A DNA stretch of 64,000 nucleotides, from NCBI RefSeq assembly GCF_024158745.1, contig NZ_JAMZAW010000008.1, forward strand, positions 124,001 to 188,000, given 5' to 3'. Of this stretch, positions 17,697-26,614 are shown in pieces (the stretch's first letter is position 1; each line of letters begins with the position of its first letter). Position numbers and translations under genes: made by a program. Below the pieces are notes generated by a model. It saw only the letters and a program-made list of their open reading frames with translations. It was not told the DNA's origin and did no database searches. The DNA is from Paenibacillus tyrphae (lineage in GTDB: Bacteria > Bacillota > Bacilli > Paenibacillales > NBRC-103111).

Positions 17697-17933
17697 CTAT
17701 GATTCCAACAGCCCGAATACATAATTGCTGAGCGGTCTGTACAAGAGCGCGATCCATTCCAACGGATTCGCTATTTCTGCCCGCATGCTTTTGGCGACAG
17801 CTAATCCGAGACCTAAAGTCAACAGGATGGAAAACACCCACAAGTCCTTCTTTCTCTTGTTCTTCAGCAGATAGGGCACTTCCATCCAAACGATAACCGC
17901 TCCGAAAGCAAGAATGCCTGCAATCGCCAGCAT
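17697..17933 (-). CDS. Small two-helix germination protein (D-type)
   Basis: 78-residue membrane protein with two hydrophobic segments (about residues 2-22 and 31-48) joined by a basic loop (LLKNKRKKD). It starts 3 bp after the GerAC stop and precedes the B permeases. Size, topology and place match the small D subunits described inside or beside ger operons of Bacillus species, which modulate germinant-receptor function. This assignment rests on context and topology, as there is little sequence signature to go on. Confidence 0.75.
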   Translation of the reverse strand: MLAIAGILAFGAVIVWMEVPYLLKNKRKKDLWVFSILLTLGLGLAVAKSMRAEIANPLEWIALLYRPLSNYVFGLLES

Positions 17934-17936
17934 GAC

Positions 17937-19148
17937 CTATTGCTCCTTCTTCTTCTGGATATCGTTAATAAACGAATTGGACTGCGTTCCGGTACGTCTG
18001 ACTTTCACTTCGACGGAAATGGCAACAGGCATCTTTACGAACTCTTTTTTCCAATTCTTGCTCAGCTTTTTCCAAGCTTTCGGATTGGCGCGATGAATCG
18101 CGTTGCCAAAGCCGAAAATGTCCGAGCCGTACGTTTTCTGCGCTTTGCGGACCACCTGGCGCAAGGATGCCTGCAATTTCTCCGTTAACTTTTTTTCAAG
18201 CGCGTACAACGACTCGGGTTTATCCAAATCGATGACGCAATTCACTTCCGAAACGTCGGTCTCTATGAACAGATCCACCCTGCCCTGAGGCTTTCCTTTC
18301 ACGACATTGGCCTTGATTTTGCTTTCGACCTGATTCACGCGCAGGTCCAAGCTGTCTTTCTTCGGACAGGCCACCCTTTCCACCGCGCCTCTGATTTTCC
18401 CGGTAATATAGTTGTAGCTTCTGCTTTCGGATTCGTTTAACCAACCGATCAGCTTATCGTCTTTGAATACGCCGATCGAAGTCATCTTGAAATGCGCAAA
18501 GCTGGTCGTTTTTTGTACATTCTTGATTTGTTCCGCCTGTTTTTTATTCCCTACGATTTCAACACCCGACAGCACGGCCATTTTCCCCGTACTGGTCAAG
18601 TTGGCCAGCAGCTCGTCCAAAAATACGTTTGCCGTTTCCCCGGTTAATCTCCGGTTCCACTCCAAGGATTTAAACAGCTTGGTAGCCTGCGATTTTTCAA
18701 GCCTCGTGACAACGCTCAAGATTTCTTCCGCGCGTTGACCTTTGGCCAGCAGGATGTAAAAATCGGCGCGAAGCTCATTGTCTCGCGAAAAGAAGTCCAA
18801 AATGTCTTGAATCCCTTCGCGCGCCACCTCTTCGCTAATCACCAGCACCCGCAGATGCGATAAGTAAAAGTACCTTGGAGAGGTTTTGAGCATCTTACGT
18901 ATGGCTTCGACCATCGTTGGGGCCGTCGATTGCAGGATGGAGGTCGGGATTCCTCCCCCCGCACCCTGCTTGGACGATACGGCTTCGGGAATGACGACTT
19001 GCGCGGACAGCGAATATTCGCCATCTTGTTTATCGATACCCATGCCGACGACAATGGAAATGTCGTTCAGCTCCCGCCGGCTCCAACAACCGGTAAGCGT
19101 CGACACCATGATTAGATGGCACAGGATCAATAAAGCGATTCGCTGCAA
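17937..19148 (-). CDS. Spore germination lipoprotein, GerAC/C-subunit type
   Basis: 403-residue Ger(x)C lipoprotein. The N-terminal signal ends in the lipobox LTGC (about residues 18-21), followed by the family start CWSRRELNDISIVVGMGIDK. Two further blocks, ATKLFKSLEWNRRLTGETANVFLDEL and the C-terminal region ending in VKVRRTG, fit the three-domain GerBC fold. The start is a TTG with GGAGG six bases upstream. It follows the A gene by 14 bp and the D gene follows after 3 bp, so it is translationally linked to both. It is expected on the outer face of the spore inner membrane. Confidence 0.93.
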   Translation of the reverse strand: MQRIALLILCHLIMVSTLTGCWSRRELNDISIVVGMGIDKQDGEYSLSAQVVIPEAVSSKQGAGGGIPTSILQSTAPTMVEAIRKMLKTSPRYFYLSHLRVLVISEEVAREGIQDILDFFSRDNELRADFYILLAKGQRAEEILSVVTRLEKSQATKLFKSLEWNRRLTGETANVFLDELLANLTSTGKMAVLSGVEIVGNKKQAEQIKNVQKTTSFAHFKMTSIGVFKDDKLIGWLNESESRSYNYITGKIRGAVERVACPKKDSLDLRVNQVESKIKANVVKGKPQGRVDLFIETDVSEVNCVIDLDKPESLYALEKKLTEKLQASLRQVVRKAQKTYGSDIFGFGNAIHRANPKAWKKLSKNWKKEFVKMPVAISVEVKVRRTGTQSNSFINDIQKKKEQ

Positions 19149-19162
19149 GTACGTCCTCCCCC

Positions 19163-20812
19163 TTACCTTTGAGTCTGCTCTCCCTGGTCGTGCTGTTTTT
19201 CATTCGGATCGTGTTCTTTCGGAACGCGCTGCTGATTCATTGGATGGTAAGCGTCGGGACGTGTATACATTTGCCACCATGGAACCCGCACGATGGCATC
19301 CTTTTGATCGGATAGCCTGAACGGCGCCATCGGCGACAAGTACGGGATGCCGAAGGAGCTTAAGTGGCTCAAGTGCAGCACTAGCACGACAAGTCCTACA
19401 ATGATGCCGAAAATCCCGAAGGATGCGCCCAGCCCCATAAACACAAAACGAAGAACCCTCACCGAAATTCCTAGCTCGAAACTAGGAAATATAAATCCGG
19501 AAATCGCCGTAATCGATACGATAATGACCATCGCCGGAGAAACCAGCCCTGCATCGACCGCCGCTGTTCCCAGCACCAAAGCGCCTACGATCGAGATCGA
19601 GGTTCCGACCGCTCTGGGCATGCGAATGCCTGCTTCACGCAAAAGCTCGAACGTTACCTCCATCATCAGCGCCTCGATCAGAGCCGGGAAAGGAATCCCC
19701 TCCCGTTGTCCGGCAAGGCTGATCAGCAGAGTCGTCGGAATCATCTCTTGATGAAAGGTAGTGATCGCAATATAGAGCGAGGGCGCAAGCAAAGATATGA
19801 CAAGCGCCATATATCGCAATATGCGGATCAACCCATAATCCGACCGATGATAGTAGTCTTCAGCCGCCTGCAGAAACTGGGTAAACACCGCCGGCACGAC
19901 CAGAACAAAGGGCGTTCCGTCAATCAGGATGGCGACACGTCCCTCAAGCAAGGCTGAGGCGATCACATCCGGACGCTCGGAATTGTTAACGGTCGGAAAA
20001 ACGGAATATTTGCTATCCTGAAGAAATTCCTCAATGTAGTTGCTTTCCAGGATGCCGTCAATATCGATTTGTGCAAGACGGTCGCGTACGCGCCGGAGAA
20101 TATCTTCATTGACAATGCCATGAATATACATGATGCAGACGTCCGTTTGCGTCACATGCCCAATTTGCTTTGACTCCACCCTCACGTTCGAGCTTTTAAT
20201 TTTTCTGCGGATCATGGCTATGTTCGTATGAACGGATTCGGTAAATCCTTCCTGCGGCCCGCGGACGACGGTTTGAGACGTAGGTTCGCTAACGCTTCTG
20301 TATTCCCCTCCGCTTGTGTTCACCGACAACGCTTGCCGGCACCCGTCGATCAGAAGCACCGTATGTCCTGTAAGCAAGGAGGAATATACGGTTTGGAGTT
20401 GGATTTCGACATGGATATCCCCGACGGTGACGGGCAAATGCCGCAAAATCCAATCCATGTTGGCCATCACCTGATGGGAATCGGCCAACTCGTTTTTCTC
20501 GGCATCGGCAAGAAACGAGTCCATGAAACGGAATACGGATTGGGAATCGATAAGGCCTCCGATGTAGACAAATGCGCATTGGACCGCGGCACTCGGTCCG
20601 ACGCCGATCTTCCTGACAATAAGATCGGAGCTATTCCCAAACTGGCATCGGATAGCTTCCAAATTATTCTGCAGCGCGCTATCCAACGGTTTCCCGCCGT
20701 TCGAAGGGTTATTGTCTCTGCCCGGCGCCTTGTTGCCGCCTTCCTGCTGGTTGGTTTGCTGTGAGGCCGGCGAGCGGTTCATGCTTGGGTTGCTGCGAGA
20801 AAAATGCTGCAT
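19163..20812 (-). CDS. Spore germination protein, GerAA/A-subunit type
   Basis: 549-residue A subunit. A long Asn/Gln-rich hydrophilic N-terminus (residues 1-45) and a two-part soluble domain precede about five membrane helices (from ~residue 325) and a charged C-terminal tail. Family patterns include IYIHGIVNEDILRRVRDRL, ESNYIEEFLQD, EGRVAILIDGTPFVLVVPAVF, QEMIPTTLLISLAGQREGIPFPALIEALMMEVTFELLREAG, and IVGALVLGTAAVDAGLVSPAM. GerA-type A subunits form the oligomeric ion channel of the receptor. It is first in the operon A-C-D-B-B and has GAGG upstream of its ATG. A sigma-G-like promoter lies 34 bp upstream. Confidence 0.95.
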   Translation of the reverse strand: MQHFSRSNPSMNRSPASQQTNQQEGGNKAPGRDNNPSNGGKPLDSALQNNLEAIRCQFGNSSDLIVRKIGVGPSAAVQCAFVYIGGLIDSQSVFRFMDSFLADAEKNELADSHQVMANMDWILRHLPVTVGDIHVEIQLQTVYSSLLTGHTVLLIDGCRQALSVNTSGGEYRSVSEPTSQTVVRGPQEGFTESVHTNIAMIRRKIKSSNVRVESKQIGHVTQTDVCIMYIHGIVNEDILRRVRDRLAQIDIDGILESNYIEEFLQDSKYSVFPTVNNSERPDVIASALLEGRVAILIDGTPFVLVVPAVFTQFLQAAEDYYHRSDYGLIRILRYMALVISLLAPSLYIAITTFHQEMIPTTLLISLAGQREGIPFPALIEALMMEVTFELLREAGIRMPRAVGTSISIVGALVLGTAAVDAGLVSPAMVIIVSITAISGFIFPSFELGISVRVLRFVFMGLGASFGIFGIIVGLVVLVLHLSHLSSFGIPYLSPMAPFRLSDQKDAIVRVPWWQMYTRPDAYHPMNQQRVPKEHDPNEKQHDQGEQTQR

Positions 20813-20845
20813 GGTTCCTCGACCTCAATCTTAAGTTAATGCAAC

Positions 20846-20876
20846 TAGTATTCATCGCAAGCAGTTACTTTATTCC
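20846..20876 (-). promoter_or_regulatory. Sigma-G-like promoter of the ger operon
   Basis: On the minus strand GGAATA (20876-20871), an 18-bp spacer and AATACTA (20852-20846) resemble the sigma-G consensus (TGAATA and CATACTA). Forespore expression is what germination receptor operons normally show. Confidence 0.6.
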
Positions 20877-21055
20877 ATATCATGCATAGGATTGGATTGG
20901 GGCCATAATATGGTGTCCGATATACCTTCAATAGCCCGCCTGTCCAAGGAGGCTCTTACTTGACCCCATTGTCGCCTCATGGAGCAGCTAGGTTATGAAT
21001 ATATTGGAATGAACGGCGGGGACTTTGACTTTGAATAAAGGGGTTGAGCCGCAGC

Positions 21056-22411
21056 ATGAGATCGACGCGCGCGCTTACCGGGCGGATTGTGCTCCCCGGA
21101 AGCGCGGATTATGATGACGCGAGGATGAATTTTAATGCCCGGTTCTCGAAATATCCGGCGGCCATCGTCTTTTGCGGGCATGTCCGAGATGTCGTGAATG
21201 CGGTTCGCTGGGCGCGTGAGAACGGCTATCCGCTCCGCGTGCGCAGCGGTCGGCACTGCTACGAGGATTTCACGCTCGCAGACGGCGGAATCGTCATCGA
21301 TGTCAGCCCGATGAACGGCGTATGGTTCGATCCCGTGAATAGAACCGCCGCCGTCCAACCCGGCATCCGGCAGCTTTCGCTCTATGAAGCGTTGTGGCGA
21401 GAGGGCGTCACCGTACCGGGCGGAACTTGCCCGACTGTCGGGATCGCTGGGCTGACGCTGGGCGGTGGATACGGATTCCTCTCCCGGCTGCTCGGACTCA
21501 CCTGCGACCAGCTGCTAGAGGTTGAAACGGTGCTTGCCAGCGGCCAGGTGATCCGTGCCAACGACCGCGAGCATGCGGATTTGCTCTGGGCCTCCCGCGG
21601 TGGCGGCGGCGGGAATTTCGGCATCGCCACTTCGTTTACGTTTCGGGTACACCCGGTCTCTAGCGTTGCCATCTACCGGATCGTCTGGCCTTGGCGGGAT
21701 CTGCCGCTGCTGCTGAACGTATGGCAGCATTGGGCACCGTCGGTCGACGAACGGCTGACCCCTTCGCTCGTCCTTTCGGCCAGCTCGAATGACTATTGCT
21801 ATTCATCCGGTCAATATGTCGGACCGGAGCGGCGGCTCCACGAGCTGCTCGCTCCGCTGCTTGCGGTTGGAACACCCGTCGAAACGGAGATCATGACCGT
21901 GCCTTATCTCGAGGCGGTGTACCGGTTTGGCGGCTTGAAAAAGGAGCATGCGCAGTGGCAGATGACTCCCGAGCGCCGGCACAGGTTCAAAAATAGCGGC
22001 GCCTTCGTGTACAGTCCTCTGCCGCCACAGGCGATATCGACGATTGCCGCATTCCTTCATGCGGCCCCGAGTCCGATCTGCATGATCATCTTAGAAAGCT
22101 TGGGAGGCCGTCCGGGGCGGATATCACCCCATGCAACGGCATTCGTACATCGCCGGGCAAGCTTTCATATGCAGTATATCACCCAATGGGACGATCCGGC
22201 GGCTGACGATGCCCATATCCGCTGGGCCGAGGGCATTCGGAAGGCATTGCTGCCTTATACATACGGCCAGTACGTCAATTACCCTAATATCTTCGACCCC
22301 AACTGGGCTCAAGCGTATTACGGCTCCAATCTTGACGCGCTGCGCCGGATCAAGCGGAAATACGACCCGGATAACGTATTCCGGTTCGCACAAAGCATTC
22401 CGCCGTTGTAA
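21056..22411 (+). CDS. FAD-linked oxidase, berberine-bridge-enzyme type
   Basis: 451-residue oxidoreductase with an N-terminal PP-loop FAD domain and a C-terminal BBE domain. Both covalent FAD attachment residues appear to be present: the histidine in RVRSGRHCYEDF (about residue 66) and the cysteine in PGGTCPTVGIAGLTLGGGYG (about residue 125). The C-terminus (YDPDNVFRFAQSIPP) is the BBE signature. It resembles Bacillus YgaK/YvdP (CotQ) proteins. Such enzymes oxidise sugars or reticuline-like substrates with oxygen. The substrate here is unknown; a spore-coat link is possible but unproven. ATG 21056 is chosen over a TTG at 21044 that would abut AGGGG. Confidence 0.88.
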   Translation: MRSTRALTGRIVLPGSADYDDARMNFNARFSKYPAAIVFCGHVRDVVNAVRWARENGYPLRVRSGRHCYEDFTLADGGIVIDVSPMNGVWFDPVNRTAAVQPGIRQLSLYEALWREGVTVPGGTCPTVGIAGLTLGGGYGFLSRLLGLTCDQLLEVETVLASGQVIRANDREHADLLWASRGGGGGNFGIATSFTFRVHPVSSVAIYRIVWPWRDLPLLLNVWQHWAPSVDERLTPSLVLSASSNDYCYSSGQYVGPERRLHELLAPLLAVGTPVETEIMTVPYLEAVYRFGGLKKEHAQWQMTPERRHRFKNSGAFVYSPLPPQAISTIAAFLHAAPSPICMIILESLGGRPGRISPHATAFVHRRASFHMQYITQWDDPAADDAHIRWAEGIRKALLPYTYGQYVNYPNIFDPNWAQAYYGSNLDALRRIKRKYDPDNVFRFAQSIPPL

Positions 22412-22498
22412 GTTCTTTTTGAAATCATAAGTATATGCCGGACTGACCCAACGATCGATAATGGATGTGGCCTCCTGTGCAAAAAACGTTTAAAACGC

Positions 22499-22528
22499 TT
22501 GCAACGCCAAGCTCCGTTGTGCTATAGT
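22499..22528 (+). promoter_or_regulatory. Sigma-A promoter of the helD-like gene
   Basis: TTGCAA (22499-22504), 18-bp spacer, TATAGT (22523-22528), about 52 bp before the ATG. Confidence 0.6.
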
Positions 22529-22579
22529 ATTACTCCTGTCCATTTTTGGGAATTCATAACACGAACGGAGGTACGGACC

Positions 22580-24751
22580 ATGGAATCCGGTCTGCAAAGC
22601 GCTTACTTGGAGGAAAAAGAACGACTGGAGCAAACGATACAAGAAATGGAAAGACATTTGGAGGCACTTCAGGCTATTCCGCCCTATACGGGACACGATA
22701 TGACGGAGCAGGTGCTGGAGTCGATCCGCGAAAATAAACGGCGCAGCTTAGCGCACGCGCTGCCCGAACCTTACTTCGGCAGACTGGATTTTCACGAAAC
22801 GGGAAAGCCCGGTCCGGCCCCGTTCTATATAGGCAAGTCCGGCGTGGAAAAGGCGGACTCTCCCGAGTTGATGGTGATCGATTGGCGCGCTCCGGTAGCG
22901 AGCCTTTTTTATTCGTTCACGGGCGGCAACGAAGCGGCCAGCTACGATTCGCCGGACGGCGTCGTGCAAGGGCTCGTCTACTTGAAGCGCAACCTCGTGA
23001 TCCGCAAGCAAATTTTACAGCGTGTGGTCGATACGTTCGACCGCGAATCGGACGCGATGGCGGTCACGGACGAGTTCCTGCTGTACCGGCTCGGCGAGAA
23101 CAAGGACAACAAGCTGCGCGACATCGTCTCGACGATCCAGGCGGAGCAGGATGCGATCATCCGGGCCGGCAAAAACCATGCGCTCGTCATTCAAGGCGTC
23201 GCCGGAAGCGGGAAAACGACCGTGGCCCTGCACCGGCTCGCTTACCTGCTCTACCAATACCGGGATCAAGTCAAAGCGGAAAAAATGATCATATTCGCCC
23301 CTTCCCGCATGTTTCTCGATTATATTTCCGGCGTTCTGCCTGAGCTTGGCGTCGGGCATATTCAGCAGACTACCTTCTCCGACTGGGCGCTGGAGCTGCT
23401 GGACCATGAGGTCAAGCTGGCCGATCCGGCACAGGCGCTGCGGCATTGGTTCGCCGTCGGCGCGGCGCGTCCGGTCATGGACGATACGGCGCCCGGCCGG
23501 TTTAAGGGCTCGCTCCGCTTCATGCAGTGGCTGGACGGGCTCTTGAACGCGTACGAGCTGCAGGCGGTGCCGCAGACGGATTTTGTTCCGTGGGACGGTG
23601 CCAAGCTCCCGTACCGCACCATCCGCGACTGGTACGCGGTGGAATACAAGCACGAGCCGCTGATGAAGCGCCGCGAGCGGGTGCTGGCCCGGATCAAGCG
23701 CTGGCTGGAGATGGAGCTGGATAAAGTATGGGAGGTCCATCTGAAGAAGGATTACAAAAAGCGCGGTGCAGCCCGTCTTCGCGATTACGGCAAGCAATGG
23801 CCGGCCTATTCGCCGTTCGGCTTCTATAAGGAGCTGTTCCGCACGGCGGAGTCCGGCGCCCTGCCCTTCGTATCCGAGGCGGATGAGCGGTTCATTCCCG
23901 AGGACCTGCGGCAATCCACGCTCACGGCGGCCAAGAAGAAGCTGGTGCAGCCGGAAGATCTCGCTCCCCTGCTTTATATTCGCCAGCGCTTCGAAGGCAT
24001 TCACGGCGATCTGCGCTTCGATCATACGGTCATCGACGAAACGCAGGATTTCTCGCCATTCCAGGTGGCGCTGCTGGCACTGCACACGAAGAACGGTTCG
24101 TTCTCGATTCTCGGCGATTTGTCGCAAGGCATCCACGCTTATCAGGGCGTTCGGGATTGGCACGAATTGCTGGCGCTGTTCCCGGAAGAGAACCGCGCGT
24201 ATTATACGCTGAACCGCAGCTACCGGTCGACGATGGAAATCATTTACTTCGCAAACGAAGTGCTGAAGCGTGGACTAGCCGAACCGCCGGCGTTGGCGGT
24301 GCCGGTATTCCGCAGCGGCGAGCCGGTCGAGCTCGCGCAGGCGGACGGCCCGGCGCTGGCGAAGCGTGTGGCCAACGCCGTGCAGGAACACCGGCAGCGC
24401 GAGGGCGCAGGCTCGCTGGCCGTCCTCGCCCGCACGGAGGAGCGGTGCCGCGAGCTGCACGCGCAGCTGCTCGCCGCCGAATGCGACGGCGTGAACCTGA
24501 TCGTCCCGGGCCAGCAGCAGTACGAGGGCGGCGTCTCCGTCGTTCCGGTGTACATGGCCAAAGGACTCGAGTTCGATTCCGTCCTGCTCGTGGACGTCGA
24601 TCCGGTCCATTACGCGCAGACGCCGCAGGACGCGAAGCTGCTCTATGTCGGCTGCACCCGGGCTCTACACGAGCTGAAGCTGTACTACTCTGGCGAGCCA
24701 TCCCCGCTGATCGCCGGCGTACAAGGGGATTTTGTGAAGGCCGGGCTGTAA
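22580..24751 (+). CDS. helD: HelD-like superfamily 1 helicase
   Basis: 723-residue UvrD/Rep-like SF1 ATPase of the HelD family. HelD binds RNA polymerase and uses ATP to strip stalled enzyme from DNA. The N-terminal coiled coil (about residues 1-60, rich in E, K and L) corresponds to the arm that enters the secondary channel. It is followed by FGRLDF and VIDWRAPVASLFYSF, typical of HelD. Walker A is GVAGSGKTT near residue 208, Walker B is VIDETQDFSPFQ, and motif VI-like YVGCTRALHELKLYY closes the C-terminal part. GGAGG lies eight bases before the ATG. It forms a single-gene unit with promoter and terminator. Confidence 0.9.
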   Translation: MESGLQSAYLEEKERLEQTIQEMERHLEALQAIPPYTGHDMTEQVLESIRENKRRSLAHALPEPYFGRLDFHETGKPGPAPFYIGKSGVEKADSPELMVIDWRAPVASLFYSFTGGNEAASYDSPDGVVQGLVYLKRNLVIRKQILQRVVDTFDRESDAMAVTDEFLLYRLGENKDNKLRDIVSTIQAEQDAIIRAGKNHALVIQGVAGSGKTTVALHRLAYLLYQYRDQVKAEKMIIFAPSRMFLDYISGVLPELGVGHIQQTTFSDWALELLDHEVKLADPAQALRHWFAVGAARPVMDDTAPGRFKGSLRFMQWLDGLLNAYELQAVPQTDFVPWDGAKLPYRTIRDWYAVEYKHEPLMKRRERVLARIKRWLEMELDKVWEVHLKKDYKKRGAARLRDYGKQWPAYSPFGFYKELFRTAESGALPFVSEADERFIPEDLRQSTLTAAKKKLVQPEDLAPLLYIRQRFEGIHGDLRFDHTVIDETQDFSPFQVALLALHTKNGSFSILGDLSQGIHAYQGVRDWHELLALFPEENRAYYTLNRSYRSTMEIIYFANEVLKRGLAEPPALAVPVFRSGEPVELAQADGPALAKRVANAVQEHRQREGAGSLAVLARTEERCRELHAQLLAAECDGVNLIVPGQQQYEGGVSVVPVYMAKGLEFDSVLLVDVDPVHYAQTPQDAKLLYVGCTRALHELKLYYSGEPSPLIAGVQGDFVKAGL

Positions 24752-24876
24752 CGCAGGTACCGGCCATCTGCTTTCGATCACGACTAAGGGAACTTATCCG
24801 CAACCAAAAGCGATGAGGCATGGACCAACTGTCCCTTCCGTCAAAACGCAGACTGAATTAAACCTGCTTTTCCGGC

Positions 24877-24918
24877 AATAAAGCCAGGTGTTCCGCCTGG
24901 CTTTATTGTACTTTTTTT
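24877..24918 (+). terminator. Terminator after helD
   Basis: AATAAAGCCAGG (24877-24888) pairs with CCTGGCTTTATT (24896-24907), followed by GTACTTTTTTT. It also sits just past the end of the converging YheC/D gene. Confidence 0.88.
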
Positions 24919-24935
24919 GACCTGGCGCCATCATG

Positions 24936-26087
24936 CTAGAGATCATCCATTTCGAGGTTCTTTTCCATGATTGCCTGTTCAAAAATTGGATCGTTTATTT
25001 CTTCGCCCAATTGTTCATTGGCCAAATACATGGCATATTGAATCGGCCGCCTGATGGACTTTCGGTAAGTGACCATTTCTTTCGACTTAATGAAGGCCAT
25101 GTGCCCTGGTTTAGGATTGGCCTCAATCAGCCATACTTTTCCGTTGACATCAATTCCCACATCCAATCCAAACTCGACCATAGAACCAAACCGCTCTTCC
25201 ACAACTTCCATCAACCGATGAGCAAGCTTCTCGCATTCCAGCTCAATTTCTTTCGCCTTATCCAATCCGAAACGGGATTTGATGAAAGTCTTAAATACCA
25301 GCACTTTCCCATCCCCGTAGATTAAATTCGTGGTCGGGCTATTCTTAGCGCCTACGCGCAAAACTTTGCCGGTCACTTCCCAGTTTCCAATCTCGTTCTT
25401 TTGAATCAGCAATCGAACATCCGCCTGTCGACCGGGGATAAGCTGCAAATCCAACCCTTGCTGGACCATAAAGGAACCGGATCGTATTTTTTCAGTTTGC
25501 ACCCAACGGTTAATCCAACGAATGACCCTCTGTTTGGTCATTACCGGCGTTGCCACGACACGGCCTGACCTTTTTCGTCCTTGAAGCCGGTAGCCGCCGC
25601 CCGTTTTCTTGATTTTAAGAACGCCATGCCCACCGGTCCCATTCCCCGGCTTCACATAGACTAAGTCATATTTCTCAATCATCTGTTCTAGCGCTTGTGG
25701 CGAGTAAAGAAACGTCCTGGGGATCCAGCGCTTTAACTTGTCGGATTCGGCAAACAGCTTCATCGCTTTCCATTTGTAAGTAAATTTATGATTGGCATAA
25801 ACGAACAAATCCTTGCGACGGCGCATATCGCGAAACGGTTTGTACAGCTTTCGGCAGAAATCGATTACGACATCAGGCCAGGTGCGAGCCGCTCCCGCCC
25901 ATCTCCCTTCGGATGTCGGAGTAAAGCCGTGAATCGTCCTGCTTTCTTCTTGTACGTCCTTGTGAGAAAATACGTATACGTTAGCCCCTAGCTTCCTCCC
26001 TTCCGTTACAAGGTCGCTCAAAAACTTGGAGTTCGGAAATATATTACCTTCTCGATGAGCGAGAATGCCTACAGTCAGCTTTTTCAT
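24936..26087 (-). CDS. YheC/YheD-family spore-coat ATP-grasp protein
   Basis: 383-residue protein of the YheC/YheD family, described in B. subtilis as endospore coat-associated. The N-terminal ~120 residues (LTVGILAHREGN, VIDFCRKLYKPFRD) are the pre-ATP-grasp region. An ATP-grasp domain follows, with YVKPGNGTGGHGVLKI (ATP-binding lysine and glycine loop), RQADVRLLIQKN, MVEFGLDVGIDVNGKVWLIEANPKPGH (metal-binding Asp, Glu and Asn). An unknown carboxylate-amine ligation is implied by the fold. GGAGG precedes the ATG. It stands alone, converging on helD. Confidence 0.88.
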   Translation of the reverse strand: MKKLTVGILAHREGNIFPNSKFLSDLVTEGRKLGANVYVFSHKDVQEESRTIHGFTPTSEGRWAGAARTWPDVVIDFCRKLYKPFRDMRRRKDLFVYANHKFTYKWKAMKLFAESDKLKRWIPRTFLYSPQALEQMIEKYDLVYVKPGNGTGGHGVLKIKKTGGGYRLQGRKRSGRVVATPVMTKQRVIRWINRWVQTEKIRSGSFMVQQGLDLQLIPGRQADVRLLIQKNEIGNWEVTGKVLRVGAKNSPTTNLIYGDGKVLVFKTFIKSRFGLDKAKEIELECEKLAHRLMEVVEERFGSMVEFGLDVGIDVNGKVWLIEANPKPGHMAFIKSKEMVTYRKSIRRPIQYAMYLANEQLGEEINDPIFEQAIMEKNLEMDDL

Positions 26088-26375
26088 ACAGGCCTCCGTC
26101 TAGTTGTGATGAAGCAATATATACTCGCAGTCCGCATTTCGTAACGGTACGTGCCTATACGCTTGAACACCCAATCGGATAAATCGCATCGCCATGCCCG
26201 TTCTACCGCCAATGTAGAAATCTCGATGGCCAGATGATCATTTGGTTCGCATTCTTGATAAGGCTGCGGTGGAACCTCGTCGAACCTTCAATTTGTCCAG
26301 ATCTTTTACCATCCCTTGATCGCCGATTACCAGCATCGTTCCTGTGTGGCCCCGACACTTTAGCAGCCGCTTTCG

Positions 26376-26453
26376 AGTTAGAGGAACTGATGTTCGTTAT
26401 CCCCTACATTTTGTCATTTTTTGTGCAATAGCGGAACTCAGATGTAGCTATCC
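26376..26453. repeat. Degenerate ~50-bp tandem repeat
   Basis: TAGAGGAACTGATGTTCGTTATCC (from 26379) and TAGCGGAACTCAGATGTAGCTATCC (from 26429) are related copies with a 50-bp period. A partial inverted copy (TTCCGCTATATCGG) lies at 26505-26518. Similar short GGAACTGA-type repeats occur between genes in this bacterial group. The surrounding stretch 26088-26614 has no gene that I can support. Confidence 0.4.
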
Positions 26454-26614
26454 ATCGTATTTCTCAACAAATAAACATTTTTCGACACGAATAAAGCATT
26501 TGGCTTCCGCTATATCGGATAAACCTTCGGGCCGGCTGTATTCAGCGACAGTGAAAGAAATAATCGGCTGCGAATTTCCCTATGGCTCTCGCTTTTCCCT
26601 AGATCATGACACGC

